DNA from: Amycolatopsis sp. CA-126428
Lineage (GTDB): Bacteria > Actinomycetota > Actinomycetes > Mycobacteriales > Pseudonocardiaceae
Direction: 5' to 3'
DNA length: 64,000 nt
Assembly (NCBI RefSeq): GCF_002904335.1
Contig: NZ_PPHF01000135.1
Coordinates: 29,144 to 93,143, forward strand
Positions 1 to 8,704 of this stretch are shown piece by piece; the first letter of the stretch is position 1; the number at the start of each line of letters is the position of its first letter. The notes below the pieces were generated by a model that saw only the letters and a list, made by a program, of their open reading frames with translations, did no database searches and was not told where the DNA came from. The translations under genes and the position numbers were made by a program.

Positions 1-2
1 AG

Positions 3-194
3 GTCGCCCCGCACCCGGCCGACGCCGCGGACGCCCTCGCGCTGGCCATCTGCCACCTCTGGCGGGAGCCGATGCGGGCCCGGCTCGCCGAGGCCGAAGC
101 CCGCGCGGCCGAGATGGCCCGCACGCACAAAGCCCGCCTCGCCGCGGCGGCGAAACAGGCGAAGCAAGCCGAGAACCCAGGAGCAGCACGATGA
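3..194 (+). CDS. ruvC: Holliday junction endonuclease RuvC, 3' end (partial)
   Basis: This is the last 63 codons of RuvC, the dimeric nuclease that resolves Holliday junctions moved by RuvAB. The reading frame opens with a stretch containing HPADAADALALAICH, which matches the conserved C-terminal catalytic aspartate region of the family (H-x-x-D-A-x-D-A-x-A). It then runs into a long Ala/Lys/Arg tail typical of actinobacterial RuvC. The stop TGA overlaps the ruvA ATG as ATGA, so the two are translationally coupled. The N-terminal catalytic residues lie outside the window. The identification rests on the C-terminal motif plus the position directly before ruvA and ruvB. Confidence 0.9.
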   Translation, partial: VAPHPADAADALALAICHLWREPMRARLAEAEARAAEMARTHKARLAAAAKQAKQAENPGAAR

Positions 195-787
195 TCTCGT
201 CGGTACGCGGAGAAGTCCTCTCGGTCGGCCTCGACCACGTCGTGGTCGAGGTCGGCGGGGTCGGCTTCGCCGTGCAGGCCACCCCGGCGACGCTGGCGAC
301 CCTGCGCCGCGGCGAAGAGGCCCGGTTGCACACCGCGCTGGTCGTCCGCGAGGACTCGCTGACGTTGTTCGGCTTCGCCGACGCCGACGCGCGCGAGCTG
401 TTCGGGCTGCTGCAGACGGTGTCCGGGATCGGGCCGCGGCTCGCGCTGGCCACCCTCGCCGTGCTCGACCCCGGCAAGCTGCGGGCCGCGCTGGTCGAAG
501 GCAACATCACCGTGCTGACGTCGGTGCCCGGCATCGGCCGCAAGGGCGCCGAACGGCTCACCCTCGAACTGCGCGACAAGGTCACCGCCCTCGCCGGCCC
601 GGGCGACGCGCCCGCCGTCACCGCCCCCGGCGCCCTGCGGGCCGAGGTCGTCGAGGCGCTGGCCGGGCTCGGGTTCCCGGCCAAGCAGGCCGAGCAGGCC
701 GTCGACAAGGTCCTCGCCGACGGTGACGGCCACACGACGGCCGGCGTGCTGCGCGCCGCCCTGGCCACCCTCGGCCGCAAGCGGTAG
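191..787 (+). CDS. ruvA: Holliday junction branch migration protein RuvA
   Basis: RuvA binds four-way DNA junctions as a tetramer and loads the RuvB motor. The 198-residue length is normal. The N-terminal OB-fold starts MISSVRGEVLSVG. Two helix-hairpin-helix motifs follow, with the typical GIGPRLA (about residue 79) and PGIGRKGAERL (about residue 114). A C-terminal RuvB-contact domain carries ALAGLGFPAKQAEQAV. The ATG overlaps the ruvC stop and ruvB follows after only 8 bases, so ruvC-ruvA-ruvB form one operon. Nothing is unusual about the gene. Confidence 0.97.
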   Translation: MISSVRGEVLSVGLDHVVVEVGGVGFAVQATPATLATLRRGEEARLHTALVVREDSLTLFGFADADARELFGLLQTVSGIGPRLALATLAVLDPGKLRAALVEGNITVLTSVPGIGRKGAERLTLELRDKVTALAGPGDAPAVTAPGALRAEVVEALAGLGFPAKQAEQAVDKVLADGDGHTTAGVLRAALATLGRKR

Positions 788-795
788 GCGCGGGC

Positions 796-1863
796 ATGGA
801 GTATGAAGCCGTGGAGGAAGAGGAAGCCCTCTCGGCGTGGGCCCAGACCGGCGAAGAGAACGTCGAGGGCACGCTGCGGCCGCGCAAGCTCGACGAGTTC
901 GTCGGCCAGCCGCGCGTGCGCGAGCAGCTCGAGCTGGTGCTGGAGAGCGCGCGCCGCCGCGGCGTGCCGCCCGACCACGTCCTGCTGTCCGGGCCGCCCG
1001 GGCTGGGCAAGACGTCGATGGCGATGATCGTCGCGGCCGAGCTGGGCGCGGCCATCCGGATCACCTCCGGCCCGGCCCTCGAGCGGGCCGGCGACCTCGC
1101 CGCGATGCTGTCCAACCTCGCGCCGGGCGACGTCCTGTTCATCGACGAGATCCACCGGATCGCCCGCCCCGCCGAGGAGATGCTCTACCTCGCGATGGAG
1201 GACTTCCGCGTCGACGTCGTCGTCGGCAAGGGCCCGGGCGCCACCAGCATCCCGCTGGAAATCGCCCCGTTCACGCTGGTCGGCGCGACCACCCGGTCCG
1301 GCTCGCTGACCGGCCCGCTGCGGGACCGGTTCGGCTTCACCGGCCAGATGGAGTTCTACACCGACGCCGAGCTGGAGCTGGTCGTCCGCCGCGCCGCGAC
1401 GATCCTCGACATCCCGATCGACCGCGACGGCTGCGCCGAGATCGCCGGCCGTTCGCGGGGCACGCCCCGGATCGCGAACCGGCTGCTGCGGCGCGTCCGC
1501 GACTACGCCGAGGTCCGCGCCGACGGCAAGGTGACCCGCGACGTCGCCCGCGCCGCGCTGGCCGTCTACGACGTCGACGAGCTGGGGCTCGACCGGCTCG
1601 ACCGGGCCGTGCTCACCGCGCTGACCAGGTCCTTCGGTGGCGGGCCGGTGGGCATTTCGACGCTGGCGGTGGCCGTGGGGGAGGAGGCGACCACGGTGGA
1701 AGAGGTCTGCGAGCCCTACCTCGTGCGCGCCGGTATGCTCGCCCGCACCCCGCGTGGCCGCGTCGCGACCGCGACCGCGTGGGAACACCTCGGCATGGTG
1801 CCGCCCGCGGACCTCCCGGGGCGCCCGGACCCGGGCGGGCCGTCGCTGTTCGGGCAGGACTGA
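796..1863 (+). CDS. ruvB: Holliday junction branch migration ATPase RuvB
   Basis: RuvB is the hexameric AAA+ motor that drives branch migration with RuvA. The protein has 355 residues, normal for the family. Walker A GPPGLGKT is at residues 66-73, followed by Walker B (VLFIDEIHR), sensor 1 (GATTRSG), an arginine-finger region (LRDRFG) and the C-terminal winged helix with the family signature GGGPVGISTLA. The acidic N-terminal extension (MEYEAVEEEEAL) precedes the conserved LRPRKLDEFVGQ. It is the third gene of the ruv operon. The tail after the winged helix (DPGGPSLFGQD) is an ordinary variable extension. Confidence 0.98.
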   Translation: MEYEAVEEEEALSAWAQTGEENVEGTLRPRKLDEFVGQPRVREQLELVLESARRRGVPPDHVLLSGPPGLGKTSMAMIVAAELGAAIRITSGPALERAGDLAAMLSNLAPGDVLFIDEIHRIARPAEEMLYLAMEDFRVDVVVGKGPGATSIPLEIAPFTLVGATTRSGSLTGPLRDRFGFTGQMEFYTDAELELVVRRAATILDIPIDRDGCAEIAGRSRGTPRIANRLLRRVRDYAEVRADGKVTRDVARAALAVYDVDELGLDRLDRAVLTALTRSFGGGPVGISTLAVAVGEEATTVEEVCEPYLVRAGMLARTPRGRVATATAWEHLGMVPPADLPGRPDPGGPSLFGQD

Positions 1864-1998
1864 GTTCGAACAGGCCGAGCGGCCCGTACCGGCGGGTGGG
1901 TGCTGGCGTCCGCGCTGGTACCTGGCACACTCGACAGGAGCACATACCCAAAAACCGGACATTTCGGCTGGGCCCGGGTGTCCGTCGAACGGAGAATC

Positions 1999-2409
1999 AT
2001 GCAACAGCTATTGCTGCCCCTGCTGCTCGTGCTCGTCCTCGCCGTGCCGCTGGTGATGAGCACCCGCAAGCAGAAGAAGCAGCAGGCCGCGCAGCAGGAC
2101 CTGCAGAGCAGCCTGGCGCCCGGTGACCGCGTGATGACCACGTCCGGTCTGTACGGCACCGTCGCCGACACTTCGGGCGACACCACGATCGACATCGAGA
2201 TCGCCCCCGGTGTCGTCACCACCTGGCTGCGCCTGGCGGTCCGCGAGAAGGTCGAGCCGGTCGTCGAGACCGACGAGGACTCCGCCGACGACGTGGTCGA
2301 GGCCCCCGCCGAGGAGCCGTCGATCATCGAGTCGTCCGCCGGTGTCAAGGCCGACGAGCCGCAGACCACCGCGCAGGTGGCGCCGCCGCTGGAGCACGGC
2401 AAGAAGTAG
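1999..2409 (+). CDS. yajC: Preprotein translocase subunit YajC
   Basis: YajC is a small single-pass inner-membrane protein that associates with SecD-SecF and the Sec channel. The start is placed at the ATG of MQQLLLPLLL because GGAG sits about five bases upstream and the membrane segment begins at once; a longer in-frame reading from 1900 adds a non-conserved stretch. One transmembrane helix covers residues 3-20, followed by the basic RKQKKQQAAQQ and the conserved cytoplasmic domain with GDRVMTTSGLYGTV. The 136-residue protein ends in an acidic Glu/Asp tail that is longer than in E. coli but common in actinobacteria. It lies directly ahead of secD and secF. Confidence 0.95.
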   Translation: MQQLLLPLLLVLVLAVPLVMSTRKQKKQQAAQQDLQSSLAPGDRVMTTSGLYGTVADTSGDTTIDIEIAPGVVTTWLRLAVREKVEPVVETDEDSADDVVEAPAEEPSIIESSAGVKADEPQTTAQVAPPLEHGKK

Positions 2410-2478
2410 CCTTCCGCGGCACTCCTGGGCCGGGCGGGGAATCCCGACGAAAGTCGGTACGGCCTCGCACGCCGGGCT

Positions 2479-2512
2479 CACGCAGCACCGAGTAGTGTCT
2501 CGGTGCTGCGTG
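2479..2512 (+). terminator. Hairpin between yajC and secD
   Basis: A perfect 14-bp stem (CACGCAGCACCGAG pairing with CTCGGTGCTGCGTG) with a six-base loop lies about 70 bases after the yajC stop. There is no T-run after it, so it could be a GC-type actinobacterial terminator, a processing site or an attenuator between yajC and secD. The rest of the gap of about 240 bases before secD holds no gene that I can support. Confidence 0.6.
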
Positions 2513-2646
2513 CGTGTCCGCCGTCATACCCGTGCCCGGGAGTGAATCGCACACGGCCGGTGAATGCACACAGTCCCTCCCGGTAACCCTCCGGGCGGGC
2601 ACCGCAACGTGGGGGTCCCACCCCGTCCGAGGAGACCGAAGCAACC

Positions 2647-4437
2647 GTGGCAGCTTCAGCCGGGCATCTCCGCCCGGGACGCTATCTCGCCCTGTTCGCC
2701 CTGATCGTGATCGTCTTGTACGCGCTGGTGTTCCTCACCGGCAACCACAAGCCGACCCCGAAGCTGGGTATCGACCTGCAGGGCGGCACCCGGGTCACGC
2801 TCACCGCCCGCACTCCCGACGGCGGCCAGCCGACCCGCGAGTCCCTGAACCAGGCGCGCCAGATCATCGAACGGCGCGTCAACGGGATCGGCGTCGGCGG
2901 CACCGAGGTCCTCCTCGACGGCAACAACGTCGTCATCACGGTTCCGGGCGAGCAGGGCGACCAGGCGAAGAGCCTGGGCAAGACCGCGAAGCTGGGCTTC
3001 CGGAAGGTCGTCTCGGCCGCCACCCAGCCGGTGGTGCCGCCGCAGACCGCGCCGCCCGCCACGACCCCGCCCCCGTCGGGCGCCCCGAGCAGCTCGACGC
3101 CGCCGTCTTCGGGCGCGCCGGCAGCGACCTCGGGTGCCCCGACGAGCAAGCCCGGTGGCGGTGGCACCCCGGGCGCGGCGCTCGCGCAGCAGCAGAGCAC
3201 CACGCCGGCCGCGCCGAGCAGCAGCACTCCGCCGCCCGCGTCGACCCCGGCACCGGCCCCCTCGGACGGCTCGGTCGACGCGGAGACCGCGAAGGAGATC
3301 CAGGCCGCCAAGGCCCTCCGGCAGAACCCGCAGCTGATCGGCGCCGACGGCCAGCCGAACCAGGAGCTCGTCTCGAAGGCGATGACGGCGCTCACCTGCG
3401 CGCCGAACGCCAAGGACCCCCTCGAGGGCAACGACGACCCGCGCCTGCCGCTGGTCGCCTGCGGTGACCACGACACGTACAAGTACCTGATGGAGCCGGA
3501 GTTCCTGCCGGGCACCGAGATCGCGGACGCGAACTCGAGCTACAACTCGCAGAACGGCCAGTGGGTGGTGAACCTCAGCTTCAAGAGCGAGGGCACCAAG
3601 ATCTGGGCGGACTTCACGACGAAGAACGTCGGCCAGCAGGCCGCGTTCGTGCTCGACACGCAGGTCGTGTCCGCGCCGAACATCCAGGTCGCGATCGTCG
3701 ACGGCAACACCCAGATCACCGGCAAGTTCACCCAGGCCGAGGCCAAGGACCTGTCGGACATCCTCAAGTACGGCTCGCTGCCGCTGTCGTTCGCCTCCTC
3801 GGACGCGACGACGGTGTCGGCCACCCTCGGCTTCGCTTCGCTGCAGGCCGGCCTGATCGCCGGCGGCATCGGCCTGCTGGTGGTCTTCGTCTACTGCCTG
3901 TTCTACTACCGGCTGCTCGGCGTGCTCACCATCCTCTCGCTGGCCCTGTCCGGCGCGCTGGTGTTCGCGGTGCTGGTGCTGCTCGGCCGCTGGATCGGCT
4001 ACACGCTGGACCTCGCGGGCATCGCCGGCCTGATCATCGCCATCGGCATCACGGCGGACTCGTTCGTCATCTACTTCGAACGGCTCAAAGACGAAATCCG
4101 GGAGGGCCGGACGTTCCGGTCCGCGGTGCCGCGCGGCTGGGTCCGCGCCCGGCGCACCATCCTGGCTTCGGACGGCGTGAGCTTCCTGGCCGCGGCCATC
4201 CTGTACGTCATCGCGGTCGGCGACGTCCAGGGCTTCGCGTTCACCCTCGGCATGTCCACGGTGCTCGACCTGGTCGTCGTGTACCTCGTGACGCACCCGC
4301 TGGTGGCCATGGTGTCCACGTCCAAGAACGCGTTCCTGTCCAATCCGAGGCACCTGGGCCTCGGCGCCGTGCAGCAACTGGGTTCGCAGCGGAAGAAGTC
4401 GACCTCGGTCGGCCGCGCGAACGTGAAGGAGGCCTGA
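2647..4437 (+). CDS. secD: Protein translocase subunit SecD
   Basis: SecD is a polytopic RND-like membrane protein that, with SecF, uses the proton-motive force to pull proteins out of the Sec channel. The GTG start follows a GAGGAG site. The first transmembrane helix is at about residues 12-33, then comes the D1 signature LGIDLQGGTRVTL. A low-complexity Pro/Ser/Thr/Ala insertion covers roughly residues 135-215, then the periplasmic P1 domain, then five C-terminal helices with the conserved GLIIAIGITADSFVIYFERL and the RGWVRARRTIL loop. At 596 residues it is longer than most SecD proteins because of the Pro-rich segment. secF follows after one base. Confidence 0.97.
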   Translation: MAASAGHLRPGRYLALFALIVIVLYALVFLTGNHKPTPKLGIDLQGGTRVTLTARTPDGGQPTRESLNQARQIIERRVNGIGVGGTEVLLDGNNVVITVPGEQGDQAKSLGKTAKLGFRKVVSAATQPVVPPQTAPPATTPPPSGAPSSSTPPSSGAPAATSGAPTSKPGGGGTPGAALAQQQSTTPAAPSSSTPPPASTPAPAPSDGSVDAETAKEIQAAKALRQNPQLIGADGQPNQELVSKAMTALTCAPNAKDPLEGNDDPRLPLVACGDHDTYKYLMEPEFLPGTEIADANSSYNSQNGQWVVNLSFKSEGTKIWADFTTKNVGQQAAFVLDTQVVSAPNIQVAIVDGNTQITGKFTQAEAKDLSDILKYGSLPLSFASSDATTVSATLGFASLQAGLIAGGIGLLVVFVYCLFYYRLLGVLTILSLALSGALVFAVLVLLGRWIGYTLDLAGIAGLIIAIGITADSFVIYFERLKDEIREGRTFRSAVPRGWVRARRTILASDGVSFLAAAILYVIAVGDVQGFAFTLGMSTVLDLVVVYLVTHPLVAMVSTSKNAFLSNPRHLGLGAVQQLGSQRKKSTSVGRANVKEA

Positions 4438-4438
4438 C

Positions 4439-5653
4439 GTGGGGGTCGAAGAACTGGGCACGGACGCCGAAGGCAACGCCAAGGCGGCGGCGAAGCCCGG
4501 CAAGAGGGAAAGCGTCTTCCACCGGCTGTACGTGGGCACCGGCGCGTTCGACGTCGTCGGCAAGCGCAAGCGCTGGTACATCTTCTTCTCGGCCCTGGTG
4601 CTGGTGTGCCTCGCGTCGATGATCTTCCGCGACTTCAACATCGGCATCGAGTTCGAGGGCGGCACGCAGATCCAGCTGCCGGCCAACGGCATCCACGGCG
4701 TGATCACCGAGGAGCAGGCCAAGGAGTCGTTCCAGAAGGCCCTCGGCCACCCGGCCGCGGAGACGCAGAAGGTCGGCACGGGTGCCGCGTCGACCATCCA
4801 GATCCGCACCGACACGCTGAACGCGGCCGACGTCGGCAAGCTCAAGCAGGGGCTGTTCCAGGACCTGGGCCCGAAGGGCACCAACGGCCAGCCCAGCGTC
4901 CAGGCGATCAGCGACAGCGCGGTGAGCGCCTCGTGGGGCGGGGAGATCTCGCAGAAGGCGCTGCTCGCGCTCGCGGTGTTCCTCGTCGCGGTGGTCATCT
5001 TCCTGGCGATCTACTTCGACGCGCGGATGGCCGTGGCGGCGCTGGTCTCGCTGTTGCACGACATCCTGGTCACCGCGGGGGTGTACTCGCTGGTCGGCTT
5101 CGAGGTCACCCCGGCGACCGTGATCGGCCTGCTGACCATCCTCGGGTTCTCGCTCTACGACACGGTGGTGGTGTTCGACAAGGTCCGCGAGAACACCCGC
5201 GGCCTGCTCGGGCTGACCCGCCGCACGTACGCCGAGGCCGCGAACCTCGCGCTGAACCAGACCCTGATGCGGTCGTTCAACACGGCGTTCATCGCGCTGC
5301 TGCCGATCCTCGGCCTGCTGATCGTCGGGTACGTGCTGCTCGGCTCGGGCACGCTGCAGGACCTGGCGCTGGTGCAGCTCACCGGTACCCTCGTCGGCGT
5401 CCTGTCGTCGGTCGCCCTGGCGACGCCGCTGCTGGTCGACTTCAAGATGCGCGACCCGAAGTACCAGCAGCAGGCCGAGCGCGTCCGGCAGCGCCGGGTC
5501 AGCCAGGAGCGCAAGGCCGCGGGCGAGGACTTCGACGCCTCGGACGACGACGCGCTGGCCAAGGAACTGCGCAAGGAGAAGGCGTACGCGGCCGCGTCCA
5601 GCGTCCCCGCCCGGATCCAGAAGCAGCGCCCGGCCGGGAAGCGGAAGCGCTGA
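4439..5653 (+). CDS. secF: Protein translocase subunit SecF
   Basis: SecF pairs with SecD in the Sec accessory complex. The 404-residue protein has an N-terminal cytoplasmic extension, a first membrane helix (WYIFFSALVLVCLASMIF), the family motif NIGIEFEGGTQIQL, an extracytoplasmic domain, and five helices containing TILGFSLYDTVVVFDKVREN and LNQTLMRSFNTAFIALLP, both hallmarks of SecF. A charged C-terminal tail rich in Lys/Arg/Gln follows. The GTG start lies one base after the secD stop, inside a shared Shine-Dalgarno context (GAAGGAGG), so expression is coupled to secD. Confidence 0.97.
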   Translation: MGVEELGTDAEGNAKAAAKPGKRESVFHRLYVGTGAFDVVGKRKRWYIFFSALVLVCLASMIFRDFNIGIEFEGGTQIQLPANGIHGVITEEQAKESFQKALGHPAAETQKVGTGAASTIQIRTDTLNAADVGKLKQGLFQDLGPKGTNGQPSVQAISDSAVSASWGGEISQKALLALAVFLVAVVIFLAIYFDARMAVAALVSLLHDILVTAGVYSLVGFEVTPATVIGLLTILGFSLYDTVVVFDKVRENTRGLLGLTRRTYAEAANLALNQTLMRSFNTAFIALLPILGLLIVGYVLLGSGTLQDLALVQLTGTLVGVLSSVALATPLLVDFKMRDPKYQQQAERVRQRRVSQERKAAGEDFDASDDDALAKELRKEKAYAAASSVPARIQKQRPAGKRKR

Positions 5654-5654
5654 C

Positions 5655-6173
5655 GTGCAGCTCGACGATGCCCTCGGCCTGATCGCCGAGGTGCCGGACT
5701 TCCCCGAGCCCGGTGTGCTGTTCCGCGACCTGAGCCCGCTGTTCGCGGACGCGGGCGCGTTCAAAGCGGTGACCGACGCGCTGGCGGGCACCCTCGACCC
5801 TTCGGTCGAGGCGCTCGCCGGCGTGGAGGCCCGCGGCTTCCTCCTCGCCGCGGCCGTCGGGTACGCCTGCGGCCTCGGCGTGGTGCTGATCCGCAAGCCC
5901 GGCAAACTGCCGCTGGTGGCGGGCCGCGTCGACTACGCCCTGGAGTACGGCACGGCGACGGTCGAGCTCCCGGCCGGCGTGGTCAAGCCGGGCCAGCGGA
6001 TCGCGGTCCTCGACGACGTCCTGGCCACGGGTGGCACGGTCGCGGCCACCGGCAAGCTCCTGGAGGACGCGGGCGCGGTGGTCGACAGCGTGTCGGTCGT
6101 CCTGGAACTGGCCGCCCTGGGCGGCCGCCAGGTCCTCGGCGACCGGAAGGTCCACGCCCTCCACACCTGTTGA
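5655..6173 (+). CDS. apt: Adenine phosphoribosyltransferase
   Basis: This enzyme converts adenine and PRPP to AMP and pyrophosphate in purine salvage. The protein is 172 residues. It has the family opening IAEVPDFPEPGVLFRDLSPL, the adenine-site segment GVEARGFLLAAAVGY, the flexible catalytic loop (LPLVAGRVDYALEYGTATVEL) and the PRPP-binding signature VLDDVLATGGTVAA. The GTG start lies one base after the secF stop, so apt is the last gene of the secD-secF-apt unit. The order secF-apt-rel is the usual actinobacterial arrangement. Confidence 0.95.
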   Translation: MQLDDALGLIAEVPDFPEPGVLFRDLSPLFADAGAFKAVTDALAGTLDPSVEALAGVEARGFLLAAAVGYACGLGVVLIRKPGKLPLVAGRVDYALEYGTATVELPAGVVKPGQRIAVLDDVLATGGTVAATGKLLEDAGAVVDSVSVVLELAALGGRQVLGDRKVHALHTC

Positions 6174-6190
6174 CGGGTCTGCCGCGGCTT

Positions 6191-6236
6191 GTCGTGAGTG
6201 GTAAGGCGGGTTCTAACCCGCCTTACCACTCACGAC
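6191..6236. repeat. Perfect 22-bp palindrome after apt; shared with the tetR-dinB junction
   Basis: Two 22-bp arms, perfectly complementary and separated by a two-base loop (CT), begin GTCGTGAGTGGTAA and end TTACCACTCACGAC. The same element with a slightly different centre occurs at 40138-40183. It lies between apt and rel, where it could act as a transcription terminator. Its sequence conservation at two distant sites shows that it is a repeated element and not a random hairpin. Confidence 0.85.
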
Positions 6237-6352
6237 GGTGAAGCGGCTGGTGGCGGGGCCCACATCCCCCTGAACGGGCGCACCCGACAGGGCCGCGAGG
6301 TGCAACGGCTACCCTGGTGGTCCGAAGGCCGCACGAGCAGCAGGAGGTGCGG

Positions 6353-8704
6353 GTGAGCCAGGAGCTCGACGCCGGGGTGCCCGCGAAGCAGGGCGCCCCG
6401 CAGAACGGGCAGGCGGCAACGCCCGCGCCGCCGAAGCCGAACGGTGCGGCGCCGAACCCGTCCGCGACCCGGCGGGTCCGGGCGCGGCTCGCCCGGCGGA
6501 TCACCGCGCAGCGCGCGGCCCCGGTGAAGCAGGTCCTCGAACCCCTGGCCGTCATCCACCGCGAGCTGCACCCCAACGGCGACCTCGGCCTGCTCCAGCG
6601 CGCCTACGACGTCGCCGAGGAGCTGCACCGCAACCAGCGGCGCAAGTCCGGCGACCCGTACATCACCCACCCCCTGGCCGTCGCCACCATCCTCGCCGAG
6701 CTGGGCATGGACACGACCACGCTCGTCGCGGCCCTGCTGCACGACACGGTCGAGGACACCGGCTACGCCGTCGAGAGCCTGAAGGCCGACTTCGGCGACA
6801 AGGTCGCCGAGCTGGTCGACGGCGTCACGAAGCTGGACAAGGTGCAGCTCGGCTCGTCCGCCGAAGCCGAGACCATCCGCAAGATGGTCATCGCGATGGC
6901 CAAGGACCCCCGGGTGCTGGTCATCAAGCTCGCCGACCGGCTGCACAACATGCGCACCATGCGCTTCCTGCCGCCGGAGAAGCAGGCCCGCAAGGCCCGC
7001 GAGACCCTGGAAGTGCTCGCGCCGCTGGCCCACCGGCTCGGCATGGCCACGGTCAAGTGGGAGCTGGAGGACCTCGCGTTCGCCATCCTGCAGCCCAAGA
7101 AGTACGACGAGATCGTCCGCCTGGTCGCCGACCGCGCGCCCTCGCGTGACATCTACCTGCGGTCGGTGATCACGGACCTGACCAGCAACCTCGTGTCGTC
7201 GCGGATCACCGCGAAGGTCGAGGGCCGGCCGAAGCACTACTACTCGATCCACCAGAAGATGATCGTCCGCGGCCGCGACCTCGACGACATCCACGACCTG
7301 GTCGGCGTGCGGATCCTCGTCGAGGACGTCCGGGACTGCTACGCGGCGATGGGGGTCGTGCACGCGCTGTGGCAGCCGGTGCCCGGCCGGTTCAAGGACT
7401 ACATCGCGCAGCCGCGCTTCGGCGTCTACCAGTCGCTGCACACCACGGTGATCGGCCCGGACGGCAAGCCGCTCGAGGTGCAGATCCGCACCTACGAGAT
7501 GCACCGCACCGCCGAGTACGGCATCGCCGCGCACTGGCGCTACAAGGAAACCAAGGGCACCCACAGCGGCAACGGCATGGACGTCGACGAGATGGCGTGG
7601 ATGCGCCAGCTCCTCGACTGGCAGCGGGAGGCGGCGGACCCGGGCGACTTCCTCGAGTCGCTGCGCTACGAGCTGGCCTCGCGCGAGATCTTCGTGTTCA
7701 CGCCGAAGGGCGACGTGATCACGCTCCCGGTCGAGTCGACCCCGGTCGACTTCGCCTACGCCGTGCACACCGAGGTCGGCCACCGCTGCATCGGCGCCCG
7801 CGTCAACGGCCGCCTGGTCGCGCTCGAACGCAAGCTGGAGAACGGCGAAGTCGTCGAGATCTTCACGTCGAAGGCGGAGAACGCCGGGCCGTCGCGGGAC
7901 TGGCTGCAGTTCGCCGGCTCGCCGAAGGCGCGCGCCAAGATCCGGCAGTGGTTCGCCAAGGAACGCCGCGACGAGGCGATCGAAGGCGGCAAGGAAGCCA
8001 TCACCAAGGAGATCCGCAAGGTCGGCCTGCCGATCCAGCGGCTGGTCTCCGCGGAGTCGATGGGCGCGGTGGCCACCGAGCTGCGCCACGCCGACATCTC
8101 GTCGCTGTACGCGGCGGTCGGCGAGGGCCACACGAGCGCGAAGCACGTCGTGCAGCGCCTGGTCGCGCTGATCGGCGGTGTCGACGCCGCGGAGGAGGAG
8201 CTCGCCGAGCGCGCGACGCCGTCCACGGTGACCCGCCGCCGCGGCTCCAACGACGTCGGCGTGGTGGTCAAGGGCGCCAGCGACGTCTGGGCGAAGCTGG
8301 CCCGCTGCTGCACGCCGGTGCCGGGCGACGAGATCCTCGGGTTCGTGACCCGCGGCGGCGGCGTTTCGGTGCACCGCACCGACTGCACGAACGCCGGCGA
8401 CCTGCAGTCCCAGCCCGAGCGGCTGGTCGAGGTCGAGTGGGCGCCCTCGGCGTCTTCGGTGTTCCTGGTGGCCATCCAGGTCGAGGCGCTCGACCGGCAC
8501 CGCCTCCTTTCGGACGTGACCAAGGTGCTGGCCGACGAGAAGGTCAACATCCTGTCTGCGTCGGTGACGACGTCGCGGGACCGGGTCGCGGTCAGCCGGT
8601 TCTCGTTCGAGATGGGCGACACGAAGCACCTCGGCCACGTCCTCAAGGTGGTCCGCGGCGTGGAAGGTGTCTACGACGTCTACCGCGTGACGTCCGCTTC
8701 CTGA
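6353..8704 (+). CDS. rel: Bifunctional (p)ppGpp synthetase/hydrolase Rel
   Basis: Rel makes and degrades the alarmone (p)ppGpp in response to starvation. The start is the GTG of MSQELDAG because AGGAGG lies six bases upstream. The 783-residue protein has a hydrolase HD domain (HPLAVATILAEL, HDTVEDT, LADRLHNMRTM), a synthetase domain (GRPKHYYSIHQKM, DLVGVRILV, YQSLHTTV, QIRTYEMHRTAEYG), a TGS domain (VFTPKGDVITLP), a Zn-finger/helical part with the RCCTPVPGDEI motif, and a C-terminal ACT domain. Both catalytic halves look intact. Its 3' end overlaps the convergent amidohydrolase by 25 bases. Confidence 0.96.
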   Translation: MSQELDAGVPAKQGAPQNGQAATPAPPKPNGAAPNPSATRRVRARLARRITAQRAAPVKQVLEPLAVIHRELHPNGDLGLLQRAYDVAEELHRNQRRKSGDPYITHPLAVATILAELGMDTTTLVAALLHDTVEDTGYAVESLKADFGDKVAELVDGVTKLDKVQLGSSAEAETIRKMVIAMAKDPRVLVIKLADRLHNMRTMRFLPPEKQARKARETLEVLAPLAHRLGMATVKWELEDLAFAILQPKKYDEIVRLVADRAPSRDIYLRSVITDLTSNLVSSRITAKVEGRPKHYYSIHQKMIVRGRDLDDIHDLVGVRILVEDVRDCYAAMGVVHALWQPVPGRFKDYIAQPRFGVYQSLHTTVIGPDGKPLEVQIRTYEMHRTAEYGIAAHWRYKETKGTHSGNGMDVDEMAWMRQLLDWQREAADPGDFLESLRYELASREIFVFTPKGDVITLPVESTPVDFAYAVHTEVGHRCIGARVNGRLVALERKLENGEVVEIFTSKAENAGPSRDWLQFAGSPKARAKIRQWFAKERRDEAIEGGKEAITKEIRKVGLPIQRLVSAESMGAVATELRHADISSLYAAVGEGHTSAKHVVQRLVALIGGVDAAEEELAERATPSTVTRRRGSNDVGVVVKGASDVWAKLARCCTPVPGDEILGFVTRGGGVSVHRTDCTNAGDLQSQPERLVEVEWAPSASSVFLVAIQVEALDRHRLLSDVTKVLADEKVNILSASVTTSRDRVAVSRFSFEMGDTKHLGHVLKVVRGVEGVYDVYRVTSAS

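Noticed and set aside
837..2126. Long plus-strand open frame over ruvB
   Set aside because: It is out of frame with the clear ruvB gene and rich in Arg, Ala and Pro, a shadow due to high GC.
2656..4998. 780-codon minus-strand frame opposite secD and secF
   Set aside because: It is antisense to two well-identified genes and has low-complexity Asp/Arg/Val composition.
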